From assembly GCF_001044425.1 (NCBI RefSeq), contig NZ_LFML01000008.1:1-64000 (forward strand): DNA of 64,000 nt. Direction: 5' to 3'. The DNA comes from Streptomyces roseus (GTDB lineage: Bacteria; Actinomycetota; Actinomycetes; Streptomycetales; Streptomycetaceae). This document shows positions 43,136 to 53,293 of this stretch, piece by piece (the first letter of the stretch is position 1; every line of letters begins with the position of its first letter). The translations under genes were made by a program, and so were the position numbers. The notes under the pieces are model-generated. The model was not told the origin of the DNA. It did no database searches and saw nothing but the letters and a program-made list of their open reading frames with translations.

Positions 43136-45403
43136 TCAGAAGGTGAGCTTCCAGCTGTCGATCTTGCCGGTGTCCAGCGTGGCGGCGTCACGGACCCGGA
43201 GCTTCCAGGTGCCCTGGGCGACCTCGGAGGAGGCGTTCACCGTGAACTGCTGGATGATGTTGTCCGCGCTGCCGCCGGTGCGGTTGCGCAGGTTGTAGAC
43301 GGAGCCGTCGGGGGCGACGAGGTCGACCACCAGGTCACCGACGTAGGTGTGGATGATGTTCACGTCCACCTTGAGGGCGCTCGGGGCGTTGCCCGTGCGG
43401 GTCACGACGATCGGGGACTCGACGGTCGAGTTGTCGGCGATCGCGTAGTCGTTCGTGTTCTCGAACACGTTCTGCTGGGACGTGCCGACGGTCCAGGTGA
43501 AGGACGTCGTGCCCGTCTTGCTCTGCGAGTCGGTCACCGTCACGGTCACGTTGGACGTGCCCGCGGTGGTGGCCGTGCCCGAGATCAGACCGGTCGAGGA
43601 GTTGATCGACAGGCCGGCCGGCAGGCCGGTCGCCGCGTAGCTGAGCGCGCCCGGGTTGGTGCTGGTCGCCTGGACCTGGAGGCTCACAGCGGTGTTGACC
43701 TGGGTGGTCTGGTTGGCGATCGGGGTCACCGAGACGCCGGAGACGATGCGCGCGCCGACGTTGATGCCGGCCCAGGCGTTGGCCACGTTGTTGTACGTGG
43801 TCGAGCCCTGGCCGTACAGGTCGGCGGCGGCCTGGAGGGTCGCCGTACGGGCGGCCGCGTAGTTGGTGTTCGACTTGAAGTAGCCCACCGTCAGCGCGCG
43901 GAACCAGATCTTCGCGGCGGCGTCACGGCCGATCGCGGTGACCGGGAGGTTGTCCGAGGTCGGCGAGTTGTAGCTCACGCCGTTGATGACCTTGGCGCCG
44001 GAGCCCTCGGACATCAGGTAGTAGACGTGGTTGGCCGGGCCCGAGGAGTAGTGGACGTCGATGCTGCCGATGCCCGAGTACCACGCGTCCTTGGAGCCGC
44101 CGTCCTTGCTCGGCTTGTCCATGTAGCGCAGCGGGGTGCCGTCACCGTTGATGTCGATCTTCTCGCCGACCAGGTAGTCGCCGACGTCCTGCGGGTTGTT
44201 GGCGTAGAACTCGACGTTCGCCGCCATGATGTCGGAGGTCGCCTCGTTCAGACCGCCGGGCTCACCGCTGTAGGTCATGTTGCCGGTGACCGAGGTGAGG
44301 CCGTGGGTCATCTCGTGGGCGGCCACGTCGATGGACGTCAGCGGGTGCGTGTTGCTCGTACCGTCGCCGTACGTCATGCAGAAGCAGGAGTCGTCCCAGA
44401 ACGCGTTCACGTACGCGTTGCCGTAGTGGACCCGGCTGTACGGGGCCACGCCGTCGTTGCGCAGGCCGTTGCGGCCGTGCACGTTCTTGTAGTAGTCCCA
44501 CGTCAGCTGTGCGCCGTAGTGCGCGTCGGCACCGGCGGTCGCGCGGTTGGACGCGGCGCCGTTGCCCCACACGTCGGTCGTGTTGGTGAAGAGGCTGCCG
44601 GTGCCGGAGCTGCCGCCGTTGAGGTCGTACGTCTTGTGGTTGCCGCGCCCGGCGTCGGTCAGCGTGTAGTTGCTGCCCGACTGGGAGGTGCCCAGCGTGA
44701 CCTGACCGCTGTACATGGTGTTGCCGGTGCCGGTCTCGATGGCCTGCCACTGGGTGATCTTCGCGCCGGTCTTGGCGTCGGTGACCACGTGCAGTTCGCT
44801 CGGGGTGCCGTCGTCCTGGAGGCCGCCGACGACGGTCTCCCAAGCGAGGACGGGGGCGCCTTCGGCGGCCCAGATCACCTTGCGGGCGCTCTTGGACGCC
44901 TTGGCGTCCTTGGAGCCGGCGGCGTTGGCCGCGGAGACGGCCTGGCCCTCGGCACCCGCCGGGGTCACGGTCGCCGTGGTGTCCGCGACCTTGATCTCGT
45001 GGTTGGTGGCCTTGGTGATGCTCTTGGTGACGCCGCCCTTGGCGTGGACCGTCAGGTCGCCGCCGAGCACGGGGAGTCCGCCGTAGGTGCGCTCGTACGT
45101 GGTGTGCGTGGTGCCGTCGGCGTCCTTGACGACATCGCGTACGACCAGCTTCTCCTGCTCGCCGAGGCCGAGGGCCTTGGCCGCCTGGACGGTGGTCGAG
45201 TTGGCGTCGGCTATGAGCGTCGCACGCTCGGACGCGCTGAGACTGACGGCGGCCGCGCCCGGGTTGGGCTGAACCGCGTTGCGTGCCTGCGACGCGGTGG
45301 CGTCGGCGGAGGCGGTGCCGGCCTGGATGCCGACGGCGAGCAGTGCGGCGGCGGCGACGAGGGCGCCGGCCGCGCTGGCACGCCTGTGGGGGGTGTGACT
45401 CAA
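43136..45403 (-). CDS. secreted M4 (thermolysin-like) metalloprotease with P-domain
   Basis: A 755-residue exported zinc protease. It has a signal peptide ending near T-A-S-A-D, an FTP/PepSY propeptide (about 50-205) and an M4 catalytic domain with H363-E364-M-T-H367 and the third ligand Glu387 in GGLNEATSD, a gap of 24 as in thermolysin. Next come a putative immunoglobulin-like domain (TGLPAGLSINSSTGLISGTA) and a C-terminal proprotein-convertase P-domain (VDVNIIHTYVGDLVVDLVAP to the end). The TTG at 45403 is chosen because AAGGAG sits 6 bases before it. The earlier TTG at 45421 overlaps that site. It degrades extracellular protein, with the P-domain probably aiding stability or binding. Confidence 0.93.
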   Translation of the reverse strand: MSHTPHRRASAAGALVAAAALLAVGIQAGTASADATASQARNAVQPNPGAAAVSLSASERATLIADANSTTVQAAKALGLGEQEKLVVRDVVKDADGTTHTTYERTYGGLPVLGGDLTVHAKGGVTKSITKATNHEIKVADTTATVTPAGAEGQAVSAANAAGSKDAKASKSARKVIWAAEGAPVLAWETVVGGLQDDGTPSELHVVTDAKTGAKITQWQAIETGTGNTMYSGQVTLGTSQSGSNYTLTDAGRGNHKTYDLNGGSSGTGSLFTNTTDVWGNGAASNRATAGADAHYGAQLTWDYYKNVHGRNGLRNDGVAPYSRVHYGNAYVNAFWDDSCFCMTYGDGTSNTHPLTSIDVAAHEMTHGLTSVTGNMTYSGEPGGLNEATSDIMAANVEFYANNPQDVGDYLVGEKIDINGDGTPLRYMDKPSKDGGSKDAWYSGIGSIDVHYSSGPANHVYYLMSEGSGAKVINGVSYNSPTSDNLPVTAIGRDAAAKIWFRALTVGYFKSNTNYAAARTATLQAAADLYGQGSTTYNNVANAWAGINVGARIVSGVSVTPIANQTTQVNTAVSLQVQATSTNPGALSYAATGLPAGLSINSSTGLISGTATTAGTSNVTVTVTDSQSKTGTTSFTWTVGTSQQNVFENTNDYAIADNSTVESPIVVTRTGNAPSALKVDVNIIHTYVGDLVVDLVAPDGSVYNLRNRTGGSADNIIQQFTVNASSEVAQGTWKLRVRDAATLDTGKIDSWKLTF

Positions 45404-45485
45404 CGCAGACTCCTTCTGCAAGGGAGTTCCGGACGGCTGGGTGGGCCTCCGGGCAGTGCAGGCTGGTGCGTAGAACGGATCGAAG

Positions 45486-45504
45486 AGTGCCAGCTGTCGG
45501 CACT
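45486..45504. promoter_or_regulatory. AGTGCC-N7-GGCACT inverted repeat upstream of the M4 protease
   Basis: Perfect 6+7+6 inverted repeat about 85 bases upstream of the protease start. Candidate operator. Confidence 0.4.
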
Positions 45505-45671
45505 GATGTCAGGGTCGCGTCAAAAGGTTGGCTGGAAACGGTTCGTTGACCGATGTGACGCATCCGGTATCCGGACCATTCACCTTCGTGTGCGAAAGAG
45601 GGGTTCGATATCTGGAACGGTTGGTACCGGTTGCTAACACTTGCGCAACAAGAGGTCTCGTTCGCGCAATC

Positions 45672-45700
45672 GGCATTTGTCGTACGGGCGTTTGTCGTAC
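45672..45700. repeat. 14-bp direct repeat upstream of the EPS sugar transferase
   Basis: GGCATTTGTCGTAC (45672-45685) and GGCGTTTGTCGTAC (45687-45700), one mismatch, spaced 15 bases start to start. Sits about 85 bases before the first EPS gene, a plausible activator site. Confidence 0.45.
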
Positions 45701-45783
45701 TGTTTCCCGGTGCGCCAGTTGTCCGAAGCCAGGGGAAGCCACGGGCACGCGCCACTGTCATAGACCACGTGCCAGGGGGGCCC

Positions 45784-47271
45784 ATGAGGCATGTCCATTT
45801 TCCTGCGCAAAGACTGGCCGGAGCGGCGGCTGCGGCGGCGGGGCTCGCAGCGGCCCCGGTGAGGCGGATCGGCGACAAGGCCCGCTGGTACCTGCCCGCC
45901 GCCGTCACGGCCGACTTCATCGGCGCCGCGGTCCCCGTGGGGCTGGTCTTCCATGCGGCGCAGCAGGTCCGGCCGGTGTACTGCGCCCTCGGCGCGGCGC
46001 TGGCGTGGACCGGCGTGCAGGCGGTGCGCCGCCGCTACGCCGCCCGCGCGCTCGGAGAATCGCGCGGAGTGCTGCCCGTGCTGCACGACTGGCTGATTCT
46101 CATCGGTGTCCTGGCCGTCGCCCGTGTGGTGACCGGCGAGAGCACCCCGCGGCTGTCCGCGCTCGGCGCTCTGCTCCCCGCCCTCCTCGTCACCGTGGCC
46201 TGCCACAAACTGACCTACCGCCACCTGTCGGCGGCCCGCCGCGAGGCGCACGCCGTCAGCCGGGTCCTGGTGGTCGGCGAGCCCGGCGCGGCCGGGGCCG
46301 TCATCGAGCACCTGGCCGCGCGCACCGACCACCCGTACGTGGTGGTCGGCGTGGTGCCGGTCGGCGCCGGCCCGCTCGAAGGCGGGGTGCCCGTCGCGGC
46401 CCGGCTCGACGAGCGCGCGCCCGAGGCCCCGAACGCGGACTCCGCCGCCGTGCTCGGCGCCGTCCGCAGCCACCACGCCGACCTGGTCCTGGTCGCCCCC
46501 GGCGCCCGGATCACCGGGGCGCGGCTGCGCAAGGTCGCCTGGGCGCTGCACGACGCGGGGCTGGAACTCGCCGTCTTCCCCGGGCTCGTCGAGGTATCCG
46601 TCAAGCGGCTGGAAACCCTGTCCGCGGGCGGGCTCGCCGTGCTGAGGGTGGCGCCGCCGGTGAGCCGGGGCGTACAGACCCTGCTCAAGTCGGTCCTCGA
46701 CCGGGCCGGGGCCGGCATCGGCCTGCTCCTGCTCTCGCCGGTCTTCCTCGGCATCGTCCTGGCGATCCGGCTCGGCTCGCGCGGCCCGGCGTTCTACCGC
46801 CAGCAGCGCATCGGGCGCGACGGGGTCCCGTTCACCATGTGGAAGTTCCGCACCATGGTCGTCGACGCGGACCGGCTGAAGGACGAGCTGTCCGGGGCCA
46901 ACGAGAACGACGGCCTGATGTTCAAGATCCGCCGCGACCCCCGGGTGACGCGGGTGGGCCGGCTGCTGCGCCGCACCTCCATGGACGAACTGCCCCAGCT
47001 GCTGAACGTGCTGGGCGGTCAGATGTCACTGGTCGGCCCGCGCCCGCCGCTGCCGGAGGAGGTGGCCCGGTACGACGAGGTCGAGCTGCGCCGGCTCACC
47101 GTCCGGCCGGGCATGACCGGGCTGTGGCAGATCAGCGGACGCTCCGACCTCTCCTGGGACGAAACGATCCAGCTCGACCTCCAGTACGTGGACAACTGGT
47201 CCTTCACCAGCGACGTCGACGTCATGGGCCGTACCCTCCGCGCCGTCGTCGACGGCCGCGGAGCGTACTAG
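45784..47271 (+). CDS. polyprenyl glycosylphosphotransferase, EPS-initiating sugar transferase
   Basis: Transfers the first sugar phosphate to undecaprenyl phosphate, starting a polysaccharide repeat unit. The 495-residue protein has about four N-terminal membrane segments, a nucleotide-fold-like middle (about 150-290, VLVVGEPGAAGAVIEHL), one central membrane segment and the C-terminal bacterial sugar transferase domain. Signature residues are RIGRDGVPFTMWKFRTM, TRVGRLLRRTSMDELPQLLN, QMSLVGPRPPLPEEVARYDE and VRPGMTGLWQISGRSDLSWD. ATG 45784 has AGGGGGG upstream. It opens the EPS locus and resembles WbaP/CpsE-type initiators. The sugar is not determined. Confidence 0.92.
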   Translation: MRHVHFPAQRLAGAAAAAAGLAAAPVRRIGDKARWYLPAAVTADFIGAAVPVGLVFHAAQQVRPVYCALGAALAWTGVQAVRRRYAARALGESRGVLPVLHDWLILIGVLAVARVVTGESTPRLSALGALLPALLVTVACHKLTYRHLSAARREAHAVSRVLVVGEPGAAGAVIEHLAARTDHPYVVVGVVPVGAGPLEGGVPVAARLDERAPEAPNADSAAVLGAVRSHHADLVLVAPGARITGARLRKVAWALHDAGLELAVFPGLVEVSVKRLETLSAGGLAVLRVAPPVSRGVQTLLKSVLDRAGAGIGLLLLSPVFLGIVLAIRLGSRGPAFYRQQRIGRDGVPFTMWKFRTMVVDADRLKDELSGANENDGLMFKIRRDPRVTRVGRLLRRTSMDELPQLLNVLGGQMSLVGPRPPLPEEVARYDEVELRRLTVRPGMTGLWQISGRSDLSWDETIQLDLQYVDNWSFTSDVDVMGRTLRAVVDGRGAY

Positions 47272-47291
47272 GAGGTCCTCGGTACGTGTGC

Positions 47292-48236
47292 TCAGCCCTG
47301 CTCGCGCCACCACCGGTAGGTGGCGGCGATCCCGTCCCGCAGCCCGATCTCCGGCTTCCAGCCCAGCGAGGTCAGGCGCGTGACGTCCAGGAGCTTGCGC
47401 GGCGTGCCGTCGGGCTTGGACGTGTCCCAGGCGAGCCGGCCGCGGAAGCCGGTCACCTCGGCGACCGTCTCGGCGAGGGCCTTGATGGTCAGGTCCTCGC
47501 CGCAGCCGATGTTGACCGGCTCGTCCCCGTCGTAGCCGCCGAGCAGCACCGCGCACGCGGCCGCCAGGTCGTCCACGTGCAGGAACTCGCGGCGCGGGGT
47601 GCCGCTGCCCCACAGCGTCACCTCCTCGCGGCCCTCGGCGGAGGCCTCGTGGAAGCGCCGGATCAGGGCGGGCAGCACGTGCGAGCTCTCCAGGTCGAAG
47701 TTGTCGCCCGGGCCGTAGAGGTTCGTCGGCATCGCCGAGATGTACGAGGCCCCGTACTGCTTGCGGTACGACTGCACCTGGACGATGCCGGCGATCTTCG
47801 CCAGGGCGTACGCCTCGTTGGTCGGCTCCAGCGGCCCCGTCAGCAGGGCGTCCTCGCTGATGGGCTGCGGGGCCAGCTTCGGGTAGATGCAGGAGGAGCC
47901 CAGGAACAGCAGCCGGCCGACCCCGGCGGCGTGCGCGCCGCCGATGACGCTGAGCTGGATCTTGAGGTTGTCCTCCAGGAACTGCACCGGATACGTGCTG
48001 TTGGCCATGATCCCGCCGACCTTGGCGGCCGCCAGCACGACGGCGTCGGGGCGGACGTCCTTCAGGTACGCACCCGTGGCGGCCGCGTCGCGCAGGTCGA
48101 GGTCGGCGCGGCCCCGGGTGAGCACCTCGTGGCCGTCGGCCGTGAGCCGGCGGGCGACCGCGGAGCCCACGAGGCCGCGGTGGCCCGCGACGAAGACGCG
48201 GGCGTTCGGGGGCAGGAGCGGCAGCGAACTTGTCAT
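47292..48236 (-). CDS. fcl: GDP-L-fucose synthase
   Basis: Epimerises and reduces GDP-4-keto-6-deoxy-D-mannose to GDP-L-fucose with NADPH. The 314-residue short-chain dehydrogenase starts [20 protein letters not shown] (Rossmann G-x2-G-x2-G). It carries FLGSSCIYP with the catalytic Ser, [20 protein letters not shown] with Y-x3-K, and [12 protein letters not shown]. It is convergent with the sugar transferase (20-base gap) and divergent from gmd, the preceding enzyme, across 217 bases. Together they commit this locus to L-fucose. Confidence 0.95.
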   Translation of the reverse strand: MTSSLPLLPPNARVFVAGHRGLVGSAVARRLTADGHEVLTRGRADLDLRDAAATGAYLKDVRPDAVVLAAAKVGGIMANSTYPVQFLEDNLKIQLSVIGGAHAAGVGRLLFLGSSCIYPKLAPQPISEDALLTGPLEPTNEAYALAKIAGIVQVQSYRKQYGASYISAMPTNLYGPGDNFDLESSHVLPALIRRFHEASAEGREEVTLWGSGTPRREFLHVDDLAAACAVLLGGYDGDEPVNIGCGEDLTIKALAETVAEVTGFRGRLAWDTSKPDGTPRKLLDVTRLTSLGWKPEIGLRDGIAATYRWWREQG

Positions 48237-48453
48237 ACCGCCGATGATGCCAGCCCGCGTCCGCGAGGAGCGGGCGAGGTCCGCCCCCGCCGCCGGCGCC
48301 CGCCCCGGCAGGCCCGGGCCCGCGACGGTCCGGCGCGCCGGAATCCGCCCGAAGGGGGGCGGTGCGGGGCCGTGTACGGTACGCATCCAGCCCCTCGGGC
48401 CCCGAGGCCCCGCCTCACCAGAACAGACCGCTACGACCCCCAGGGGGACCCAG

Positions 48454-49467
48454 ATGGGCAAGACCGCACTGATAACCGGCGTCACCGGGCAGGACGGCTC
48501 GTACCTCTCCGAGCTGCTGCTCTCCAAGGGCTACACGGTGCACGGCCTGGTGCGGCGCTCCTCCAGCTTCAACACCGAGCGGATCGACCACATCTACCAG
48601 GACCCGCAGACCGCCAACCGGTCCTTCGTCCTGCACCACGCCGACCTTTCCGACGGCGTGGCGCTCGTGAACCTGCTCCGCGAGATCCGGCCCGACGAGG
48701 TCTACAACCTCGGCGCCCAGTCGCACGTCCGCGTCTCCTTCGACGCGCCCCTCTACACGGGTGACGTGACCGGCCTCGGCGCCCTGCGGCTTCTGGAGGC
48801 CATCCGCGCCAGCGGTGTGGACACCCGGATCTACCAGGCCTCGTCCTCGGAGATGTTCGGCGCCACCCCGCCCCCGCAGAACGAGAAGACCCCGTTCCAC
48901 CCGCGCAGCCCGTACGGCGCCGCGAAGGTGTTCGCGTACTGGACCACGGTGAACTACCGCGAGGCGTACGACATGTTCGCCGTCAACGGGATCCTGTTCA
49001 ACCACGAGTCCCCGCGGCGCGGCGAGACCTTCGTGACCCGCAAGATCACCCGCGCGGTCGCCCGGATCAAGGCCGGTCTCCAGGACCACCTCTACCTCGG
49101 CAACCTCGACGCGGTGCGCGACTGGGGCTACGCGCCCGAGTACGTGGACGCCATGTGGCGGATGCTCCAGCAGGACGAGCCGACCGACTACGTCGTCGCC
49201 ACGGGCGTGGCCGCCACGGTCCGGGAGTTCGTGGAGTCCTCCTTCGCCCACGCCGGCCTCGACTGGGCGGAGCACGTGCGCTACGACCCCAAGTACGAGC
49301 GCCCGAGCGAGGTCGACGCCCTCATCGGCGACGCCTCCAAGGCCAACGAACTGCTTGGCTGGAAGCCGACGGTGCTCGTGGCCGAGCTGGCGCAGATCAT
49401 GGTCGACGCGGACATCCGGCAGGTCGAGGACCAGCTGGCGGGCGCGACGATCCGGATCGACCGCTGA
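48454..49467 (+). CDS. gmd: GDP-mannose 4,6-dehydratase
   Basis: Converts GDP-mannose to GDP-4-keto-6-deoxymannose, the precursor of GDP-fucose or GDP-rhamnose. The 337-residue protein starts [20 protein letters not shown], with [12 protein letters not shown] nucleotide contacts, [23 protein letters not shown] with the catalytic residue region, [20 protein letters not shown] with Y-x3-K, and [23 protein letters not shown] precedes ATG 48454. It is divergent from fcl, so the two fucose genes share one control region. A terminator follows. Confidence 0.96.
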   Translation: MGKTALITGVTGQDGSYLSELLLSKGYTVHGLVRRSSSFNTERIDHIYQDPQTANRSFVLHHADLSDGVALVNLLREIRPDEVYNLGAQSHVRVSFDAPLYTGDVTGLGALRLLEAIRASGVDTRIYQASSSEMFGATPPPQNEKTPFHPRSPYGAAKVFAYWTTVNYREAYDMFAVNGILFNHESPRRGETFVTRKITRAVARIKAGLQDHLYLGNLDAVRDWGYAPEYVDAMWRMLQQDEPTDYVVATGVAATVREFVESSFAHAGLDWAEHVRYDPKYERPSEVDALIGDASKANELLGWKPTVLVAELAQIMVDADIRQVEDQLAGATIRIDR

Positions 49468-49489
49468 AGGCCTTATCTTTCCCTTACGA

Positions 49490-49542
49490 TTTGCCGTGTC
49501 CCGGTCATCTCCACTGGTACCGCTGAGTGTGACCGGGGCAAA
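49490..49542 (+). terminator. terminator after gmd
   Basis: TTTGC (49490-49494) and CCCGGTCA (49500-49507) pair with TGACCGGG (49530-49537) and GCAAA (49538-49542) across a 22-base loop. Two-part stem 23 bases after the gmd stop. Confidence 0.6.
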
Positions 49543-49712
49543 CCCGCCGTATGTCCGCTGCGCCCCCTCCAACCTGAACCGTTCATTCCAAGTTGGTATG
49601 CAAAGGGTCAAGGGGGGTGACCAGGTTCTCGCTGGAGCCCTAGTCTGCGCCAGTACATATGGCTGTTCGGATAGTTCCAGCCATCAAACCGGGCGATTGC
49701 CCTGGGGGGCTC

Positions 49713-52490
49713 ATGCGTAGATCCAGAGGGCTGACTGCTGCCCTCGTCCTGTCACTGGCCGGCGCCGGCACCGGCATAGGTCTGGTGCTGATGCCCGAGG
49801 CGTCCGCCATCACGCCTCCCGTGGCATTCACCGCCGACGAACTGCCCACCTGGCAGCCCAACGGCATCGTCTTCGCGACGGCCGAGGCGAACGGCACGGT
49901 CTTCGCCGGCGGCACCTTCTCCGCCGTCCGCCCGCCCGACGGGGCCAGCGGCGCGGAGCAGGAAGCGGTCAACTTCGTCGCGCTCGACGCCGCGACGGGC
50001 AATCCGACCTCGTGCAAGCTCGCCTTCACCACCGGCGACGGCAGCGCGACGGTGCGTGCCCTGGAAGTCTCCAAGGACAAGAAGACCCTGTACGCGGGCG
50101 GCTACTTCGGCGCCGTCAACGGCACCCCGGTCTCCAGCATGGCCGCGATCGACATCGCGACCTGCACCCCCAAGGCCGCCTTCCACCCGGGCTTCCCCGC
50201 CACCGTGCGCGGACTCGCCGTCACCGACGACACCGTGTACGCGGCCGGCGACTTCGGCACCGTCGAGGGCCAGACCCGCGAGCGGTTCGCCGCCGTGGAC
50301 GCGGGCTCCGGCGCCCTGAAGCCCTTCACCGCCAACGCCGACGAGCCGGGCCGCGCGATCGAGGTCACCCCGGACGGCAAGAACGTCCTGCTGGGCGGCG
50401 ACTTCTTCGACATCAACGGCAAGAGCACGCACGCCCTGGCCGTCGTCAACGCCACCACGGGCGCGGTCGCCAAGACGTACAGCAACATCCCGTCGAACTC
50501 GGTGGTCAAGGACATCGCCACCGACGCGACCGGCTTCTACACCGGCAACGAGGGCTCGGGCGGCGGCGTCTTCGACGGCCGCATCGGCCTGAACCTCAGC
50601 GACTTCAGCGAGAAGTGGCGCGACCGCTGCCTCGGCGCGACCCAGGCCGTCCTGCCCTACGACGGCGTGCTCTACAGCGCCTCGCACGCGCACGACTGCT
50701 CGCTGGAGGGCCAGTTCCCCGACGGCAAGCGCAACTTCTTCAACGCGCAGCTGACCAACTACGAAGGCGCCGCCCCCGCGCCCGTGGACGGTTTCGTGCG
50801 CAGCCCGCGCAAGCTCGGCTGGCACCCCACCGCCAACGACGGCATCGGCGAGGGCATCGGCCCGCGCACGCTGACCATCGCCGAGAAGAGCGGCGTCAAG
50901 TACCTGTGGTCCGGCGGTGAGTTCACCACCATCAACGGCAAGCCGCAGCAGGCGCTCACCCGCTTCGCCTCCACCGGCGACGTCGGCGCCCCGACCACCC
51001 CGGTCGCGAGCGCCGGCAGCGTCAAGCCGGACGAGGTCCAGGTCCGCTGGCGCACCAGCTACGACGCCGATGACAGCAAGCTGACGTACCGCATCTACCG
51101 CAACGGCTCCTCCAGCCCCATCGCCACCGTCACCGCCGAGTCCCTGGAGTGGCTGCGCCCGCAGGCCTCCTGGACCGACACCACGGTCAAGGCCGGCCAG
51201 TCGTACACCTACCGCGTGACGGCCACCGACGCGGCGGGCAACACCAGCGCCCTGTCGGCCAACGCCGCGGTCACGGTCCCCAGCTCGGTCCAGTCCTACC
51301 CGGACCAGGTCCGCGCCGACGGCGCCACCCTGTACTGGCGCTACGACGACGTCGTCAGCCCGTACGTGGCCGACTCCTCGGTCGCCGGCAACACCAGCGG
51401 CGTCCAGCTCAACGCCCCGGCCCTGCGCCAGGCGCCCGGCGCGATCAGCGGCGCCAGCACGGCGATGGGCTTCAACGGCACCAGCCAGCAGGTCTACAGC
51501 GACCACCGCCAGACGGTGGGCAGCGCCTACTCGATCGAGACGTGGTTCAAGACCAACACCACGCGCGGCGGCAAGCTGGTCGGCTTCGGCAGCAACACGG
51601 ACCGCTCCAGCGGCTCGTACGACAAGCAGATCTACATGACCAACAGCGGTCGCCTGGTCTTCGGCATCAGCAACGGTTCGGCGCGCACCATCAGCACCGG
51701 CCTGTTCGACACGTACAACGACAACAAGTGGCACCACGTCGTCGGCACCCTGGGTGCGAGCGGCATGGAGCTGATCGTCGACGGCCAGAGCAAGGGCACG
51801 CAGAGCGTCTCCAACCCGGTCTCCTACGAGGGCTTCTGGCACGTCGGCGGGGACAACCTCAGCGGCTGGCCGACCAAGCCGACGAGCAACTTCTTCGCCG
51901 GCCAGCTCGACGAGACGGCCATCTACCCGAAGGCGCTCACCGCGGCCCAGGCCAAGAAGCACTACGACCTGGCCAAGGCGCCCTCCGACACGGTCTCCAA
52001 GGTCTCCGCGACCGAGGACACCTACGTCAACCAGGGCGCCCCGAGCGCCGCCAACGGCGCGGCCACCTCGCTGGCCGTGCGCGGCACCTCGGAGTACCAG
52101 ACGTACCTGCGCTTCAACCTGCCGGCCGCGCCGGCCGGGCAGGTCCTGAAGTCCGCCTCGCTCCAGATCAAGACGTCGACGCAGGCGAACGCCGGTACGA
52201 CCGACAAGATCTCCGTGGTCCCGGTCACCGGTACCTGGAGCGGCGCGACCACCACCTTCAACGCCAAGCCCGCACTCGGCGCCACCGAGCTCGGCTCGTT
52301 CGCGAGCGTGCCGGACGGCTCGGCGATCCAGAGCACCGCGCTGGACACCGCCGCGCTCACCCCGGTGCTGGGCACCGGCTACAGCATGGCCCTGACGAGC
52401 ACGGGCACCGACCCGCTGTGGATCTGGTCCATGGAGGCGACTGCCGCGGACGCCGCTCCGCAGCTGGTCCTCACGTTCGGCCCGAAGTAA
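49713..52490 (+). CDS. secreted multidomain protein: propeller, FN3, LamG, DNRLRE
   Basis: A 925-residue exported protein. A signal peptide ends at P-E-A-S-A. A beta-propeller-like region (about 30-430) follows with repeated phrases such as LYAGGYFGAVNGTPVSSMAA, VYAAGDFGTVEGQ, LLGGDFFDINGKS and SGGEFTTINGKP. Next come a fibronectin type III domain (about 440-530), a LamG/concanavalin-like domain (about 560-755, with SIETWFKTNT and KWHHVVGTLG) and a C-terminal DNRLRE domain (DTYVNQGAPS, TYLRFNLP). Such domains bind carbohydrates, so it may bind or organise the polysaccharide outside the cell. No enzyme site is seen. A GGGGGG site precedes ATG 49713. Confidence 0.85.
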   Translation: MRRSRGLTAALVLSLAGAGTGIGLVLMPEASAITPPVAFTADELPTWQPNGIVFATAEANGTVFAGGTFSAVRPPDGASGAEQEAVNFVALDAATGNPTSCKLAFTTGDGSATVRALEVSKDKKTLYAGGYFGAVNGTPVSSMAAIDIATCTPKAAFHPGFPATVRGLAVTDDTVYAAGDFGTVEGQTRERFAAVDAGSGALKPFTANADEPGRAIEVTPDGKNVLLGGDFFDINGKSTHALAVVNATTGAVAKTYSNIPSNSVVKDIATDATGFYTGNEGSGGGVFDGRIGLNLSDFSEKWRDRCLGATQAVLPYDGVLYSASHAHDCSLEGQFPDGKRNFFNAQLTNYEGAAPAPVDGFVRSPRKLGWHPTANDGIGEGIGPRTLTIAEKSGVKYLWSGGEFTTINGKPQQALTRFASTGDVGAPTTPVASAGSVKPDEVQVRWRTSYDADDSKLTYRIYRNGSSSPIATVTAESLEWLRPQASWTDTTVKAGQSYTYRVTATDAAGNTSALSANAAVTVPSSVQSYPDQVRADGATLYWRYDDVVSPYVADSSVAGNTSGVQLNAPALRQAPGAISGASTAMGFNGTSQQVYSDHRQTVGSAYSIETWFKTNTTRGGKLVGFGSNTDRSSGSYDKQIYMTNSGRLVFGISNGSARTISTGLFDTYNDNKWHHVVGTLGASGMELIVDGQSKGTQSVSNPVSYEGFWHVGGDNLSGWPTKPTSNFFAGQLDETAIYPKALTAAQAKKHYDLAKAPSDTVSKVSATEDTYVNQGAPSAANGAATSLAVRGTSEYQTYLRFNLPAAPAGQVLKSASLQIKTSTQANAGTTDKISVVPVTGTWSGATTTFNAKPALGATELGSFASVPDGSAIQSTALDTAALTPVLGTGYSMALTSTGTDPLWIWSMEATAADAAPQLVLTFGPK

Positions 52491-52506
52491 GTATCCGCCT
52501 GACGGA

Positions 52507-52542
52507 CGCGGGGCCCGGCACGCACGACCGCCGGGCCCCGCG
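52507..52542 (+). terminator. terminator after the LamG protein gene
   Basis: CGCGGGGCCCGGC (52507-52519) pairs perfectly with GCCGGGCCCCGCG (52530-52542) 17 bases after the stop. Confidence 0.75.
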
Positions 52543-52594
52543 CTCCACCCCCGAGTTCCGCCGGTCAACCGGCACGTGACACAGGAGCCCAGAG

Positions 52595-53272
52595 ATGTAC
52601 CGACGCTCCGCCGCGGCTGCTGTTCTGCTGGCCGCGGCTCTGACCCTGACCGCCTGCGGCTCGGGCGGCGAAGGCAAGGCCGACGCAGAGGCGGCGAAGC
52701 CGAAGCCGCCGGCCGTGTCGTCGGTCCCGGATCCGGCGGACGCCCCGGCCGCGCCCGCCTCGCCCGACGCGAAGCCGACCGGTCCGGTCCTGCCGGACTC
52801 GAAGCTCATCCCGAAGACGGGCAGCTTCAAGGCGAACGAGAAGCAGTACCTGAGCGGGCGCGTCCCGGAGAAGATGGACCCGGCGGCCGTCCTGCAGACC
52901 GGCCAGGAGTCCTGCCAGCGGGTGGAGCGCACCGCGAAGCGCGACAAGGACGCGGCGACCGGGGCCATCGTCGCCGGGGAGATCCCGGGGGCGAAGGACG
53001 CGATCACGTACCTGTGCCCGGAGCAGAAGCCGATCCTGGACGCGGCGTCGAAGGGCTTCCCCGACGGGACCCGCACCTCGCCCGCGGCGGGTACGTACCG
53101 GGCGCTGACCCAGGCCACGAACTGCACCTGGGAGGCGAAGGGCAAGGACGGCGCGGTCCTGGCCTCGGGCCCCGAAGCCCCCGTGAAGGCGGGCGACAAG
53201 ATCACGGCCGCGATCCCGGCGGGCACGGCCACGTTCACGTCGGCGGGCTGCTACGCCTGGATCCCCGCCTGA
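52595..53272 (+). CDS. lipoprotein of unknown function
   Basis: A 225-residue lipoprotein. After a short basic start, AAALTLTACGSGG gives a lipobox L-T-A-C with Cys21. A 50-residue Ala/Pro/Asp linker leads to a compact domain (about 75-225) with four Cys residues (SCQR, YLCPE, TNCTW and GCYAW) likely to form two disulfides. AGGAG lies 10 bases before ATG 52595. I do not recognise the domain. It stands between the LamG protein and a small membrane protein. Both terminators around it indicate a single-gene transcript. Confidence 0.82.
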   Translation: MYRRSAAAAVLLAAALTLTACGSGGEGKADAEAAKPKPPAVSSVPDPADAPAAPASPDAKPTGPVLPDSKLIPKTGSFKANEKQYLSGRVPEKMDPAAVLQTGQESCQRVERTAKRDKDAATGAIVAGEIPGAKDAITYLCPEQKPILDAASKGFPDGTRTSPAAGTYRALTQATNCTWEAKGKDGAVLASGPEAPVKAGDKITAAIPAGTATFTSAGCYAWIPA

Positions 53273-53293
53273 CGGCCCCCGCACAGGACGAGA

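Larger units (their letters stand above)
45404..45783. other. 380-base divergent region: protease and EPS locus promoters
   Basis: No gene. It contains an inverted repeat near the protease, AT-richer sequence at 45520-45660, a 14-bp direct repeat (45672-45700) and an AGGGGGG ribosome site before the sugar transferase. Confidence 0.5.
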
